Positions 30,669 to 42,213 of a stretch of DNA of 64,000 bases are shown here, in pieces. Origin of the DNA: Branchinecta lynchi (Eukaryota > Arthropoda > Branchiopoda > Anostraca > Branchinectidae); assembly GCA_023053575.1 (NCBI GenBank), contig JAKZAP010000018.1, positions 17,016,202 to 17,080,201 of the forward strand, read 5' to 3'. The number at the start of each line of letters is the position of its first letter. The stretch's first letter is position 1. Both the position numbers and the translations under genes were made by a program. The notes beneath the pieces are model-generated. The model saw only the letters and a program-made list of their open reading frames with translations, did not search any database and was not told the DNA's origin.

Positions 30669-32529
30669 CGACGATCCTTCAGCTCTTCGTCGCTGGTGCA
30701 TCGGAGGCCCAGAAGTAGCCCGCTGCATCGACGAATTCGAACGTAGTCTTTCCAACTCTGATACTCATAACGACGGACACCATAGTGAGGCAAAGTCCCA
30801 CCAGAAGAGTTTTCTATTGAACGTTTCAAGTCTCGTAACAACTATTTTGGAAATGGGGAATCCTTTTCTGGAAAGAACGACAGATCTCATTGTTTTAAGT
30901 ACGAATGTCGTTGTTGAACCAGGAAAGCCGATTTCAAGCGTCAAAGCCCTGGGCAAACAGCAGTACGAACAGTTTGTGAAGGAACGCCTCGTTGAATGCT
31001 CCAAACCAATAACAGCTCCGTTGGTCAAGAATTGCATTGCCATATTTGGGGGGTCTAAGAAGAAAAGACCAACCGCAGCGAAAACTCAGCTCAGCGCCGC
31101 TAGAAATGATGTATCACTGTTTGGAGCACTTTACGTGGGCTGTGTTGCTCGAGGAGGCGACATGGACGCCTTCTTCAAACACGAAAACAGTCAGTATCCA
31201 CCGGCTTTGACGTCTGATGGCCAGATTCGTGTCGGCAACAAGGCTGAACTTGCAGATGTCTTAATCAGCTTAACCCCAACTGCTGAGGTTAACGTTCCAA
31301 ATGTTACAGCGAAACTGATAGACGGAGCTGCTCTGGTGCAAATGTTGAACCCAGGGAATTCGAAGACCTTCGGAGAGTATGCAGAAAACGTGTTTTTTCC
31401 CATGATAGAGTATCAGCTCAGACATGTGGAGAGACTTGACCTCGTATTCGATGTTTACAGATTGGATAGTCTAAAGTCGTCTGTCAGAAGTCAGAGAGGC
31501 AAGGGTTCACGACTAAAAGTTGTTCCGAACACACAAATCCCATTGAAGTGGAAAGAATGCCTGCAAGTAGATGCAAACAAAACAGACTTGTTTAACCTGC
31601 TGTCCCATGCTGTCGTGAAAAGGTCTCCAACGTCAAAACGAGTATATTGCACTACTGGAAACACGTGCATAGCTAACCAGGCATTCGAAGAGCAGAACCT
31701 CATCCAGTTATGTTCACAGGAAGAGGCTGACACCCGCCTTTTGCTTCACGCTTGTGACGCAGTCTTACAAGGACATGCGTCGATTCTCATACGAACGGTG
31801 GACACAGACGTGATTGTGATTGCGACCTCATGCTTTGATCGCATTGGAGTATCCGAATTATTTATTGCGTTTGGTGTCGGTACACACCTAAAGTACGTTC
31901 CCATTCACGAAATAGTTCGATCGCTCGGCCCGACGAAATCACAGGCACTTTCGTTTTTCCACGCGTTTACAGGATATGATACCGTTTCTTCTTTTATCCA
32001 CCACTCAAAGAGGCAGTTCTTTGCGACTTGGCAAAATATGCCAGGACTGACGGAGACTTTCCTTCAACTGACAAACCAGCCTTCCCAAGTGACAGAACTG
32101 CAAGTACACGACCTTGAACGCTTTGTCATGAAGACATAGGACGAAAAACAAGACTGCGACGACGTGAATGAATTTAGGAAAGAAACATTTCTCCGACAAA
32201 AGACCAAGAACATGCAGAGACTTCCTCCAGCTAGTGCTTCGCTTTTACAACATATCCTTAGAGCTGCACTACAGTCAGGTCATGTGTGGAGTCGCAGCCT
32301 GGAATCAACACCCACCCTTCCCAGTTTTTCTGACTTTGGCTGGGTCAGAGGCACCGATGGAAAGTGGCTTCCCAATTGGTTAGGTTCCCTTCCGCCAGCG
32401 TCAAAAGTCTGTCGCGAGACAGTGCGTTGTGGTTGCAAAAAAGGGTGTGAAAGAAGGTGCCGCTGCAGGAAATTTGACCTTAACTGTAGCCCACTATGCT
32501 GGTGCAAATCAAAGTGCTTTAATTGTTGA
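30625..32529 (+). pseudogene. PIN-like nuclease-domain protein with Cys-rich CXC-like tail, one internal stop
   Basis: A single frame of about 634 codons interrupted only by a TAG at 32137-32139. It resembles large families of uncharacterised proteins in marine invertebrate genomes (from memory, no search). Visible parts: a conserved N-side helix region with WCIGGPEVARCIDEFE and MGNPFLE; an acidic PIN/FEN-like signature with EEADTRLL (about residues 366-373), TVDTDVIVIA (D393, D395) and FTGYDTVSSF (D452); then after the stop, FGWVRGTDGKWLPNW and a ten-cysteine tail VRCGCKKGCERRC...CFNC, similar to CXC/tesmin-type zinc modules. No ATG precedes the conserved region in this frame (the frame opens with GTG inside the left repeat), so the true start is either upstream through splicing or missing. 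Nuclease activity is inferred, not shown. Confidence 0.7.
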
Positions 32530-32739
32530 ACATGTGATTATTCTTTTTACCTGAAGATTCGATTGATCTCTTCGTGTTCCTGGTAAAATTATAATTCTTA
32601 AATGCTTTAATCCGTCCGTTTAGCTTATGTTAATTCATTTACAATAAATAAAGAGATGAAGAGTTAACAATTATTTAACTGATTTTGGTTTAGCAAATGT
32701 AAACAAAGGCCATAAATTGGACGCGTCTTGGTCTCATAC

Positions 32740-33500
32740 TTAGGCAATTTGTACTGTACAGACTGTATTACTATTAGGCGTATGTCGGAATGACAGAACG
32801 ATATTTAAAACTGCTGCATTAATTACTCCACTCCAGCCTGTTATATCGGGATCATGAACCTCGCGCGATTCGGAAAACTGACATTTTCTTCCGCCATCTT
32901 CGATATTAGACCCCAAGCGGATCAACGGTACAACTAAGGTATATTTATGTGAATATACGTGCGTTTTCTGAATCTGAAGTATCGATTGCTCCTAATCCGC
33001 CAATTTGAAGTCATTACTTCTTGTTTTAACAAAACTTGTATTTTTCGACCGCCATCTTGAATCTGAAGCGCCTAGCAACACTACGGTACAACTTAGGTTA
33101 GTTTTACGTTCATATTTGGAACTTCTGCCATCGATTACCCCATACTGGCCTATTTGAGCGGTCATATCTTTTCATGACAAACTCATATTTTCGACCGCCA
33201 TCTTGGATTTGAGGCACCTAGCGGCACTAAGGTACAACTTAGGTTATTTTTAAGCTAATATTCGGAACCTGTGCCATCGATTACCCCATACTAGCCTATT
33301 TGAACGGTCATGTCTTCTCATTTTGACAAACTCGTATTTTCGTCCGCCATCTTGAATTTCAAGCCACCTAGCGGCGTTCCGAGGACAAATTTCGCTTGCG
33401 TAATCGAGCCATATTAAAGAGCATGCTCGAAAGTACATCTCAGCCAATTTTGGTGCTTTCCTCAAACACGGAAGTATTTTGGTGCTTTTCGCCCGCACTA
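32740..33500 (-). repeat. Right terminal inverted repeat with four about 148-bp units
   Basis: CCGCCATCTT occurs at 32891, 33049, 33196 and 33344, i.e. every 147-158 bp, each in a unit with GATTACCCCATACT and CTAGCGGC-type phrases. Inner units are more diverged than outer ones. Confidence 0.85.
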
Positions 33501-33503
33501 TAA

Positions 33504-34009
33504 GTGCAGACTGCGGACAGGCAATGCTGAGCAATATTTACACGTACGCTGTGAAATGCTGTCACAATCGTGAGTTGAGCCTAGTTCCCACTGAGAAAGA
33601 ATTTCGCTTCAGATACGGTGTGTTCCAGCCTTCTGCCTGTAGTAACTACAGAGTTATCTGTGGTTTTATCGTGACAAGTGGTCAGCTATAGTGATTCTGT
33701 TTGTTAACCAAACTCTTATTTTGTATACAAGGCCACATCAGCCGTTCACCATTTTCTAAAATTTGAATTTCCCGCTCAGATGTTCAGGCTCAGGACCACG
33801 GAAGGTACAAAGTTTCGAAGGATGGAACGGTTTCTGTTTTCACTCACTACATTTATTATTACTATATAATCCTCAAATTTTCATTTCTCTGTCATAGTGA
33901 CGTGAGCTTCGCATGCGATATCTTATCGGAATGTGTGAACACAGCCTTAACTTTACACAAAACTGTTTTTTGAGCCTTAAACCACAACTTGCACTATTTT
34001 ATCTTCAAA
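33504..34009. other. Intronic sequence, nothing supported
   Basis: No gene, RNA or defined repeat recognised. Confidence 0.35.
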
Positions 34010-35050
34010 TATTCAAAACTATCTACATACTGTAAAGTTAAGCTCTGCTTTTAGCACATTATCCACGGCATTGACTGTTTTAAGCTTTTCCCCAGACCCA
34101 TTAACTTCAAGCAAAACTTGTCTTGTCAAAATTAAAAAAATAGTTTTACGCATCAGAAGAAAGATACTCGGACACTCGTTAGGATCATAATGCGCATGGA
34201 AACTACTGAATCGTGGCAAGTGCAAAGATTGGCGAGGTCTCGTTAGCGGTATGAATTTATACAACATATGAGATTTGAGTCTCCGGGCTTAAGAATTAAT
34301 GAATGTAGTTGCGGAAGTAGGTTGTATTGGCATTATAGGTACGCTAGGTACTTTAAAGGACCTTTCTTACCTATAATACTAGCGCAACCTACTTCCATGA
34401 TCACTCCACTATTTATTTTTATGTGCGGAATAAAAACTAAATCATTCATTCACTGAGGAATTTCTCGGGAAAACGAGTTCGGCATATACTATAGAGCTGT
34501 CAGTTCCTTAGGTAGAACCAACGGCTGTTCCATGTAGTTGAACCAACTACAACTAATCCATCTTCCGGCACCTATAGTCTTATACCTTTACCATATGGTA
34601 AGGACAGAGGACCAGGTTTTTTCCGACCCGATTTCCTACATTTTAATCATGAAGCTAGAAATATCTCCACTGTTCCGCACGGTAATGACGGTGCCGGAAA
34701 TAGTGGTAGTAATTACCAGTCTTCGACCGACCGACCGACCCTGCTTAGTCTGTCACCTAAACCCGGACACCCCAATTTCGTACGGTATACTGTAACCCCT
34801 CTAACAAAACTAAGCTAATTTTCTCACTTGCCATGTTTTGCTACCTTCGATGTGTATCACGCTGTCGACGGTTGTCGAGAAGGTTTTCCATCAGAAAAGC
34901 CGGTTCTGTAATTGTTCCCTGTTTCCGCTAATAAGTCAACTGGTCTCGGAAAAGGCTTAAAACAGCCAAAACCGTGGGTTATTTATTGAAAGCACAGCCT
35001 GGTTTTAAAGTATTCAACTATTCTAAATACTGCAAGTTGAAGAGTAAATA
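34010..35050. repeat. Head-to-head pair of TTAAAGGAC repeats, right one split by insertion
   Basis: 34010-34352 is an inverted copy (AGTAGGTTGTATTGGCATTATAGG); 34353 onward is a direct copy starting TTTAAAGGACCTTTCTTACC. The direct copy is interrupted at ATCACTCC by the 34407-34757 unit and resumes at TAAACCCGGACACCCCAATTTC. Confidence 0.65.
34407..34757 (+). repeat. Empty-site copy of the 29477-30117 repeat
   Basis: Contiguous ...AAAACGAGTTCGGCATATAC... without the LINE end. Contains CATTCATTCACTG and CCGACCGACCGACC. Confidence 0.8.
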
Positions 35051-36495
35051 CTGCGAGGGTTCTTTTAGTATTACGTAAAAGGGAATATTGTATAACACAT
35101 AGATAACGTCAGAATGGTCGTACTGTTGGAGCCGCGCTTCCTTGTGTTGAAAATTATCAAACATCTTATAGTGTGTTAGTACTACTGGCAGGAGGTCAGA
35201 ACAAACCCTTAGTCATAAACTGCAGGATATCATGCCAGTTTACACCAGCAGCGAAACTAAATTCGCAGCGTGAAGTGGAACCGATTCTAGTGGGAACTTC
35301 GTTTCAAAGGAAATACAGTACGAAGTGATCCTCTTTTCTTTCCTAATTGCTGGTCATTGTTTTGCTATTATTGGCTGCTTTTCTGTTATATTATTTCCGG
35401 TTGAATCATTATTTCCCACTTCAAATGCCGTACGACGTGTTCGATCTGTCTTAGCCACATTTGACTCCTTCTTTCCATTTTCCTCCACGATCTACTGTTA
35501 TCGATAACATTTTGTTTTTCTGGCAGTACTGTCTTCATGGCTATACACTGAGCCAAACGAAAGCGAAATAACATTCAAAGTTGTTGTTTTTTTTGTTTAA
35601 AGGGGTTACATTCTGAAGCTTGACATTTTTTTTTTTTTTTTTTTTTTTTAGCTAGAAAGTGAAGAGAGTTTATTTGTTTAGTAAATGTCAGTGGCATTTA
35701 ATGACATTAACGTGAACGATCATAGTTGGAAAATTTGTTTACGAGCAAAGAAAAGTTATGTGTTTAAAAAGTTAAGGAGATTTTTTGTTCACTTCAGAAC
35801 ATTGGGAAAGACGAAACAATCGGTGCTGCATTTCTTTTAACCGATGGCTCTCGTTGGATAACATAGAGGTAAGTATTTCACACAATGAAGGAGCTCTTGA
35901 CATTTTCTTCCCTGTCTAAGGATGCTTTAATCCACACAGTAAAAGCTTGATCATTTAAAAGAAAAACGGGACAAAGCATTTTTTTTTTTTTAAATGGCAT
36001 TACTTTTGTGGATGTTACTGACCTGAGCAATTTATAACTGCTTTAATTATCTTTATGACCGCCCCATCTTCTATTGTTTTATTCCTGGACAACCAGGCCC
36101 GTCAGCGACCACAGTTAATTTCTCAAGGGCGGTTTGTTGAACTTCTTAACACCTATTAACTTTTGGAGGGTGTTGTAGTTATTGGGATTTTTTTTTCTAT
36201 CAAACCCCATATTTTATATATATAACGCAGTTTGCACTGGCAAACATATTCCCGTGCTACTCCAGTGATCAAAATATATTGTCACGAACTATTTTCGAAA
36301 TAAAAGAACCTGAACCTGAACCATAGTTTATATTATATAACCCCATTTGTACTGCCAAACATATTCCCGTGCTACATCCATGTCAACCCTCTGAATTTTA
36401 CAACATATAGTATGCTTACCAGTCAGTTAACCACGGCGGCACAACTACGTATTAGAAAAGAAACAAAACAGATCCTACATTTTCTTGCCGATTCT
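35051..36495. other. Intronic sequence, no gene supported
   Basis: Poly-T runs at 35628-35649 and shorter ones at about 35978-35989; a pair of ATATTCCCGTGCTAC repeats at 36250 and 36365. No conserved frame. Confidence 0.4.
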
Positions 36496-37112
36496 CTGCC
36501 ATCCAGTTAACCTACCTTTCTACCGCTATAAGCCGTTTTTTCGACATCCGTTTCGACCATAGATACAAAAACTGTTATTTCGAATTCTCCTGCGTTACTT
36601 AGAAGGTACGGATTTTCTGCCTCAAGCAGCGTTTACAAGTAGAGGGAAACTTGAAAAGAATCCGATCTTAGTAACAAGATTACGTTTACACTAGAGGGAG
36701 AAAAACTGTTTCCTCAAATGAAAAAATCTGACAAAAATAAATTCACTAGCCAACAAAATTTTTTTGATACCATTTAGAGCTGCTCTCAAAGCTAGCTAGA
36801 CTTTTTTTTTGTCTTTTTTTTTTTTTTTTTTACCAGTACCGCCGACGAAATTCCTTTCAAGTAGACCGGAATTCCTTTCATCGTGAAAGGAATTCTCGTT
36901 CCGCTAGACCTTTTCTCTAGTCGTCTTCACGAACGGAATCCTTTGAAGTCGACGGGAGTTCCTTTCTTCGCGACGGGATTTCTTGTCCGTGTAAACGCTA
37001 CATCAGAACGAATGTAGGTCGGTTGCACTGAGCTCTAGGCCGGTTAACCGACCGGCAAACGGCGACAAAAAGAACGGCTTATAGTGGGAAGAACTGCAGG
37101 TCAGTTAACTAG
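36496..37112. mobile_element. MITE with CTATAAGCCGTT-type long termini
   Basis: CCAGTTAACCTACCTTTCTACC plus CGCTATAAGCCGTTTTTTCG on the left; the inverse ends GAACGGCTTATAGTGGGAAG and AGGTCAGTTAACT on the right. The interior alternates AGGAATTCCTTTC-like palindromes and T runs. Confidence 0.6.
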
Positions 37113-37467
37113 ATCTGTCTGAAGCAGTTTTGACAAACACATTGCACACGCAAGCTGGTAGATAAACCTGAAGAAATGTCATCCCGAAATGTGTGAGGTT
37201 TTTTTTTAGTCAAGAGCTCCAGGTGTTAGTCACTCAATGAGTCGCGCAAAATCCGGTTCACTGTCACATTCAGCCTTACTGGTACACCAGCAACAAGCCT
37301 CCCGCAAACAAGACTCTCCAACGCTTGAGAAACGGTTAGTGGGGCATGAACGGGTGAGTTGGGCGTGCGAGTGACATGGTCTGATGAGTTGTTGAGGACC
37401 ACCTATTAGTAGGGGAGGAAGAAAGGATATTAGATGAGTTTTTCTCTCCCTGGCAATGACCAACATT

Positions 37468-37826
37468 TGTTGCGTTTTTGATCCGAATTTCTCCTTGCGA
37501 TTCTCCTCGCAACTCTCCTATTTCACATTTTTGGACTATTCAGATGAAGCGAATTCTCCTTTTCTTGCGATTCTGCAGAATCGAGAAGTTGCTCGGATGG
37601 CGAATTCTTGATTCTCCTCTATCGGTTCTCCTCCTGATTCGTCAAAAAAGTGCGGTTATTCAATATGCATAAACACGTATACCGGGTTGAGGACGAGCTG
37701 GCAAATTAGTGTTTTTGTCAAAAGTGACAATGGAGAAGCCAGAAGAGCAAAAACGGTAATTTGTACGAGAATCGAGAATTTAGAAGCGAGAATTCAGAAC
37801 TGAGAATTCAGATACAAAACGCAACA
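37468..37826. mobile_element. MITE of AGTTGCGTTTTTG superfamily, GAATTCTC subtype
   Basis: TGTTGCGTTTTTGATCCGAA ... TCAGATACAAAACGCAACA with ATT at both sides (37465-37467, 37827-37829). The interior repeats GCGATTCTCCTC, CGAATTCTC and the inverse GAGAATTC many times. Confidence 0.8.
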
Positions 37827-38279
37827 ATTGTCTACCAAAAACGTACACTTTGGTGCTGCTAAATGGATTAGTCAAATGAGATTCCTATGCGGTCGTATTC
37901 CAGCCTTTGGAAAAGGTCCTGTTCAGGTCGTAGCTCGAGAACTTAAAACATGCGATGTACAGAAAAGAAAAAAGCTAAAGGTAAGATGAGGTGAGCATCT
38001 AATAAGAAAATAAGCTCAGAAAACCAAAGCAATAAGCCCAAAGCTCAGAAAACTCTACTCATGCCATGGTAGCAGACACTCAGGACTTGTGTTACAAACA
38101 TTATTTCAGCTGCAAGGAGCATGCCGAATCCATATCCAAGCTTTATTTACTTGCCGGACGAGTACATAGTTAGCACGAAATCCGGCCAAAACTGGCAGTT
38201 CGGCAAAAGCAAAAGTTTTTCTGAATTCGATTTATTTGATGTAGTTCATTCAGTGACGAGCGTTTAGTAATATATAAGT
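37827..38279. repeat. Intron with fragment of 135-bp-type repeat
   Basis: 38100-38240 holds GCATGCCGAATCCATATCC, CTTGCCGGACGAG and AAATCCGGCCAAAACTGGC, one unit of the 135-bp family. The rest is unassigned. Confidence 0.5.
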
Positions 38280-38960
38280 TTAGTGGCGACAAGCTCCAGT
38301 CCTTGCGACCGTAGTGAAGCGTAGTGAAGCGTAGTGAAGCGCACACAGAGCTAGGTGTCCACAGAATGCGAAATCGCGCTTTCTAGGCGAACTCAGCATC
38401 GCAAGCGGAAAAAATCCGCGTCGGTCGGTCGACAAAATTCGCAACCCGGTCGACTTTAAAGGACTTTTGCCACGACACAATTGTGGGCCAAACACTTCTG
38501 GGTGTTTGTCGCGGAAACACGATTGTGTGCCTCACAGTCGAGCCACGAGTTGAAACTCGCGGAAACGCCGTTTTGTCTATTTTTTGGCGGAAATTTCAAA
38601 TATCTGAAAATAAAAATAAAATTCATGTAAAATCTCAATAAATAGAACGCTAGGCTTATTTCCTTACCATTACGTGCAAAAGGGATCCTAAGTTTTAAGT
38701 CTATTTGCTTGGAAAAGTAAATAACTTTATTGTTTAGAGACTATTTAGCTGCTTAATTTGAATTTCCCGCTAGAATCAAGCCACAAAATCGACAATCACC
38801 TCGCCAGTTCTTTTTCGAATTTGGGCTACAAAACGAGCCACGAAAATCTTGTTGGTCGCGGAAACACAGTTGTGGTCCGCACAAAACACCGCGGAAACAC
38901 TCTTTCCTAGCCACAATCGACCCACAAACTGTTTGTGGGAGCACGGAAAAACGCCTTAAG
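38280..38960. repeat. GCGGAAACAC-rich palindromic repeat
   Basis: A GTAGTGAAGC 10-mer is repeated at 38311-38340. From 38455 to 38960, GTCGCGGAAACACGATTGTG-like units face CACAATCG / GCACGGAAAAACGCC in the other arm. Probably a MITE; ends not fixed. Confidence 0.45.
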
Positions 38961-38989
38961 TCGAATTTTACTCGTCCCGCAATTTGTAA

Positions 38990-40445
38990 GCGTCAAAGAC
39001 TCAGGTCTATGGGCACAAAGATTAAAGTTTAAATGAAAAGCAAACTTATTTTTGTATCATTCAAATGAACATACTGCATTATTTGGATACTGCTAAGGGA
39101 TTTTTGTTATTTTCCACTATCTGCTCTGGTAGTGACGTTCAGAATATCTACAGCCGTCCCCACAACACAAATTCTACTATGACACTGAGAATTTGAATCT
39201 ACACATAAACGCGGATTTTCGGTGGTCAATGATGATCTTGTGAAGACCGCTTAGTGCCTGAACAAAAAATTTTGTAAATCTTTTTCGTGAAGCATACAAC
39301 ACAGGTACAATCACATAGACGTAGGGGAGAGGGGGGCCATACCGAGCGATTTTTCCTTTTTTTGCTGCTGGAAGCTTATTTTTTAACCAATGTACTCGGT
39401 TTTTACGGTCAAGGGAGAGCAGACAGTGGGCATCCTATGGTGAATTTATGAAAATTTTACGGTTCAAGGTAAACCCTTCGCAGCCCTAAAACCAGTAGAC
39501 TCTCAGTCGTTCGGGATAGCCCCCACCATCGGGCGAAAGCGGGCGGGGTAGGGGCCAATCCGGACGGGTTAAAAATTGATTAGAAGAGCAACGTAGAAAA
39601 CACAAAATGACCAGACTTTCAACTATATAAGCATAAATGTGAACCCTCATCACCTTACATTATAGGCAGAAAGGTCCTATCCAAATACTAGGCCTCTCAC
39701 CGACCTTTCAGTTCATCCTGCGACCTGAGGGACATCTGTTTCTAATTTTTACGATTTCTCCTGCATAAAAAATGGCAGAATTCAGCTTAAGCTTAAATAG
39801 TGACATATAAACCTCAGAATCTGCAAAGTTGAAGGTCGTAGTTATCTTTGGTCAACAAGGGGCGAAGAACGCTCAAAAACACATTCGGAATAGCCCCTTA
39901 ACTTTCGTTTCGAATCGCCCCAAGACAGAAAAATTAAATGGCGGCCGTGGTCAAACTCGTCGGCCGATCACAATGAAAATCACACAGGACAAAGAACAAA
40001 TACTAGTCTAAACGCCTGCAAAAACACGGAATTTTAGCTATCACAATTATGGAGTTATCTTTCACCGACCTGCTATGTCCAGATTTCCAGCGAGAGCAAA
40101 AAAACTTCCAAGGGCTCCCAAAATTTGTACAGTTCGTCCAAGTGATTTGAAACTCCCGACAAGTGGGCGCTAGGTAGAGGCCATCTAGCGTTGGTTTTTA
40201 GAATAAAAAAGCTGCATGCTAGGTGGTGACAAAATTGAAGGTTCGGTTTCGCCCCTGTGCGGTATGGCCCCCCTCTCCCCTATCACAAATCTGACAGGGA
40301 CGACAGGGAAATGAAAATCGACTATTCGTGAATAGCGGAGCAATGAAGTAATGCATTTTCAGCGGGTTTTCAAGTCAATTTAAGTGAATAAGTGATTGGT
40401 AACTAGATTGTCCTATCCCAGCCCTTTTCGGTTAAGCTTTAAGAA
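38990..40445. repeat. Dispersed repeat interrupted by TA-flanked element
   Basis: 38990-39321 plus 40283-40445 align, inverted, with 16990-17460. The intervening 961 bp are the mobile element below. Confidence 0.65.
39322..40282. mobile_element. 961-bp Tc1/mariner-like non-autonomous element (TA flanks)
   Basis: GGGGAGAGGGGGGCCATACC and its perfect inverse GGTATGGCCCCCCTCTCCCC, each bordered by TA. The interior has only short frames (longest about 60 codons) and no transposase motif. The empty site at about 17170 supports the boundaries. Confidence 0.8.
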
Positions 40446-41366
40446 AGATTACTGAAGCCTCTCAACGAATCACACTCTATGTTGTGTTTCTTGAGCTTGG
40501 ATTTTACAGTGTCGCACTTCGCACTTCGCAATCTTGCCAGAACATTCGCAGTTGAAATCGAAAAATCAGTGGCAATTCTAAACCAATAGCAGTAATTTCG
40601 CTTCCGAGATTTATCGGGAGAAGCATGGAAAAGAACCAAGCTTGATGGTATAGGCTTACACGCCGGAGATTAGGCGGTGCTTCAGTACTCTTAAAGGACC
40701 CCTCTTGCCTAAAATGCCTTTCTTATTATCCCTAGCACCATTATGGATTTATAAGCTTCTGAAATCCCCGCCTTGCGCCACTGTTTCGTTCTGTACCTAG
40801 AACTTTTTAGCGCTCTTTCTGCCAAGCCGAATTTTGGCTTCGAGGTCCGCCGACAAATCTTTGATACATAATGACGTGAGAAGCTTCAAAGTTATTTTTT
40901 AAACAGTTTAACTGTTCCTAGCTAAGGTATGCAATTTTGAATTGTTTTTGTTTTATTGATGTAGTTTGTTTACGAACTTGATTGTTTTATTTAGAAATTT
41001 TATACGCGATACGGTATGTAATTTTGACCTGTCTTTTGGTTTATTGATGTAGTTTATTTATGAACTTGGTTATTTTATCTAGATATTTTAATGTTATCAG
41101 ATAAGTAATACTGACCTGTCAAGTTGATTGACAGTGCTTCAAGTGTCTTTATTTGAACTCTCCAAAGCTATTTTTTATAAGATATTACGGATTAAATCAT
41201 CATTTTTATTTAGTAATTGGTGTTATCATTTTGGAAGATAGGATGGGCTACCAGGTCTATCTTCTGTTTTGGACTTCTTTACCTTTGCTTGGTTTTCCCT
41301 CCTTTTAACCACGGCGCGTTCAGTTTTCAAATATTTTGAATCCAGCCGCGAAAATCGCTAATTTCA
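40446..41366. other. Intronic sequence, nothing supported
   Basis: A degenerate pair GTTTTATTGATGTAGTTT at 40948 and 41040 suggests an old about 90-bp duplication. No gene. Confidence 0.4.
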
Positions 41367-41374
41367 CCTGGAAG

Positions 41375-41558
41375 CAAGGCCGTAACCACGGGTGGGGGAT
41401 TAGGGGGTTGACCCCCCCCCCCCCCCCACGAAACACACAAAAATAGTAATTTTACAGGCTTTTCCCTCTAATCTATGTCTTTTTTGTACTTTTTTGTCCG
41501 ACCCGCAGGCAATCCCCCCCCCCCCCCCCGCCGACAAAAATTCTTGGATACGGGCCTG
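41375..41558. mobile_element. Poly-G hAT-like MITE (copy 4) with exact 8-bp TSD
   Basis: CAAGGCCGTAACC ... TTGGATACGGGCCTG, with CCTGGAAG at 41367-41374 and 41559-41566. Two C runs and the inverse of the GTCGGACAAAAAAGTAC segment lie inside. Fixes the family as hAT-type. Confidence 0.88.
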
Positions 41559-41859
41559 CCTGGAAGTAATGGTAATTTCGAAAAACGATAATGCGGAGTC
41601 ATTTCATCGTGAGAAGATCATTTCTAGTTAGAGTTGTGCTTCAAGGACTATTCATATTGGTATAATAAGCGGCATAATAATTTCCGCGTTATCGTTTCTT
41701 CACTAGCCAGGGAAACCCAGGCAAGTGGCGATTTGATTAGAGCTACATAAGAGAATTGTAATCGATTTAAAATTTCTTAATCAAGTATAAGATGACGAGT
41801 ATAGCTTTTATGGAGCTTATTACACCAACCAGAACAAAGCTTTATCCCATTCGCGCTTG

Positions 41860-42030
41860 CGACTCTGTGCGGACTTTCTTTTTTATTGATGCTGGTTAGC
41901 TTGTTCATGTTGTTTTGTTAGTTCGTTTTTTTTCGATATTTATCGTTTTGTATTGTTTTTTCATAATACTCCGTATTTTGTGTTTTGCACTTTACGGGTA
42001 ATAAAGTTCATTCGTTTATCCATTCATAGC
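41860..42030 (+). mobile_element. LINE 3'-end fragment with CATTC tail
   Basis: A T-rich 3' UTR-like stretch ending TTTACGGGTAATAAAGTTCATTCG and CCATTCATAG, similar to the insertion at 29553-29836. Confidence 0.5.
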
Positions 42031-42139
42031 TGGCACAGGTTACAATTTAAGTAAGAATAAAGCATAGCCAAGAACCTATAATCCGGTAAGAGAACTGTCA
42101 TTTTTCCTTTGTAAGTAGTGAATTGAAAGACAAAAAGGC

Positions 42140-42213
42140 TCGCCCGGAGGGATTTGAACCCGTGACATTCGCTTTTACAAGAGCAAAGCGGCGCTCTACC
42201 AACTCGGACAGGT
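42140..42213 (-). repeat. tRNA-like sequence (degenerate tRNA gene or tRNA-derived SINE head)
   Basis: The minus strand reads GAGTTGGTAGAGCG (box A-like), a CGCTTT/AAAGCG anticodon-arm-like hairpin with a loop too long for a normal tRNA, then GGGTTCAAATCCCTCCGGGC (intact box B). The acceptor stem does not pair well. Likely a SINE or pseudo-tRNA. Confidence 0.5.

Larger units (their letters stand above)
30332..33500 (+). mobile_element. 3.17-kb TIR DNA element carrying PIN-like/CXC-like gene, TSD TAA
   Basis: Both ends begin TAGTGCGGGCGAAAAGC (inverted) and are flanked by TAA (30329-30331, 33501-33503). Arms hold about 148-bp subterminal units with CCGCTAGGTG, AAGATGGCGG and GGGGTAATCGATGGCA: about two on the left, four on the right. 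Between the arms there is one gene on the plus strand and no recognisable DDE transposase. The TAA duplication is compatible with the PIF/Harbinger type, but superfamily membership is not shown. The element lies antisense in a 16.9-kb SLC44A intron. Confidence 0.82.

Noticed and set aside
42140..42213. Functional tRNA gene
   Set aside because: Box B is good but the acceptor stem and anticodon loop do not fold properly; a SINE head or pseudo-tRNA is more likely.
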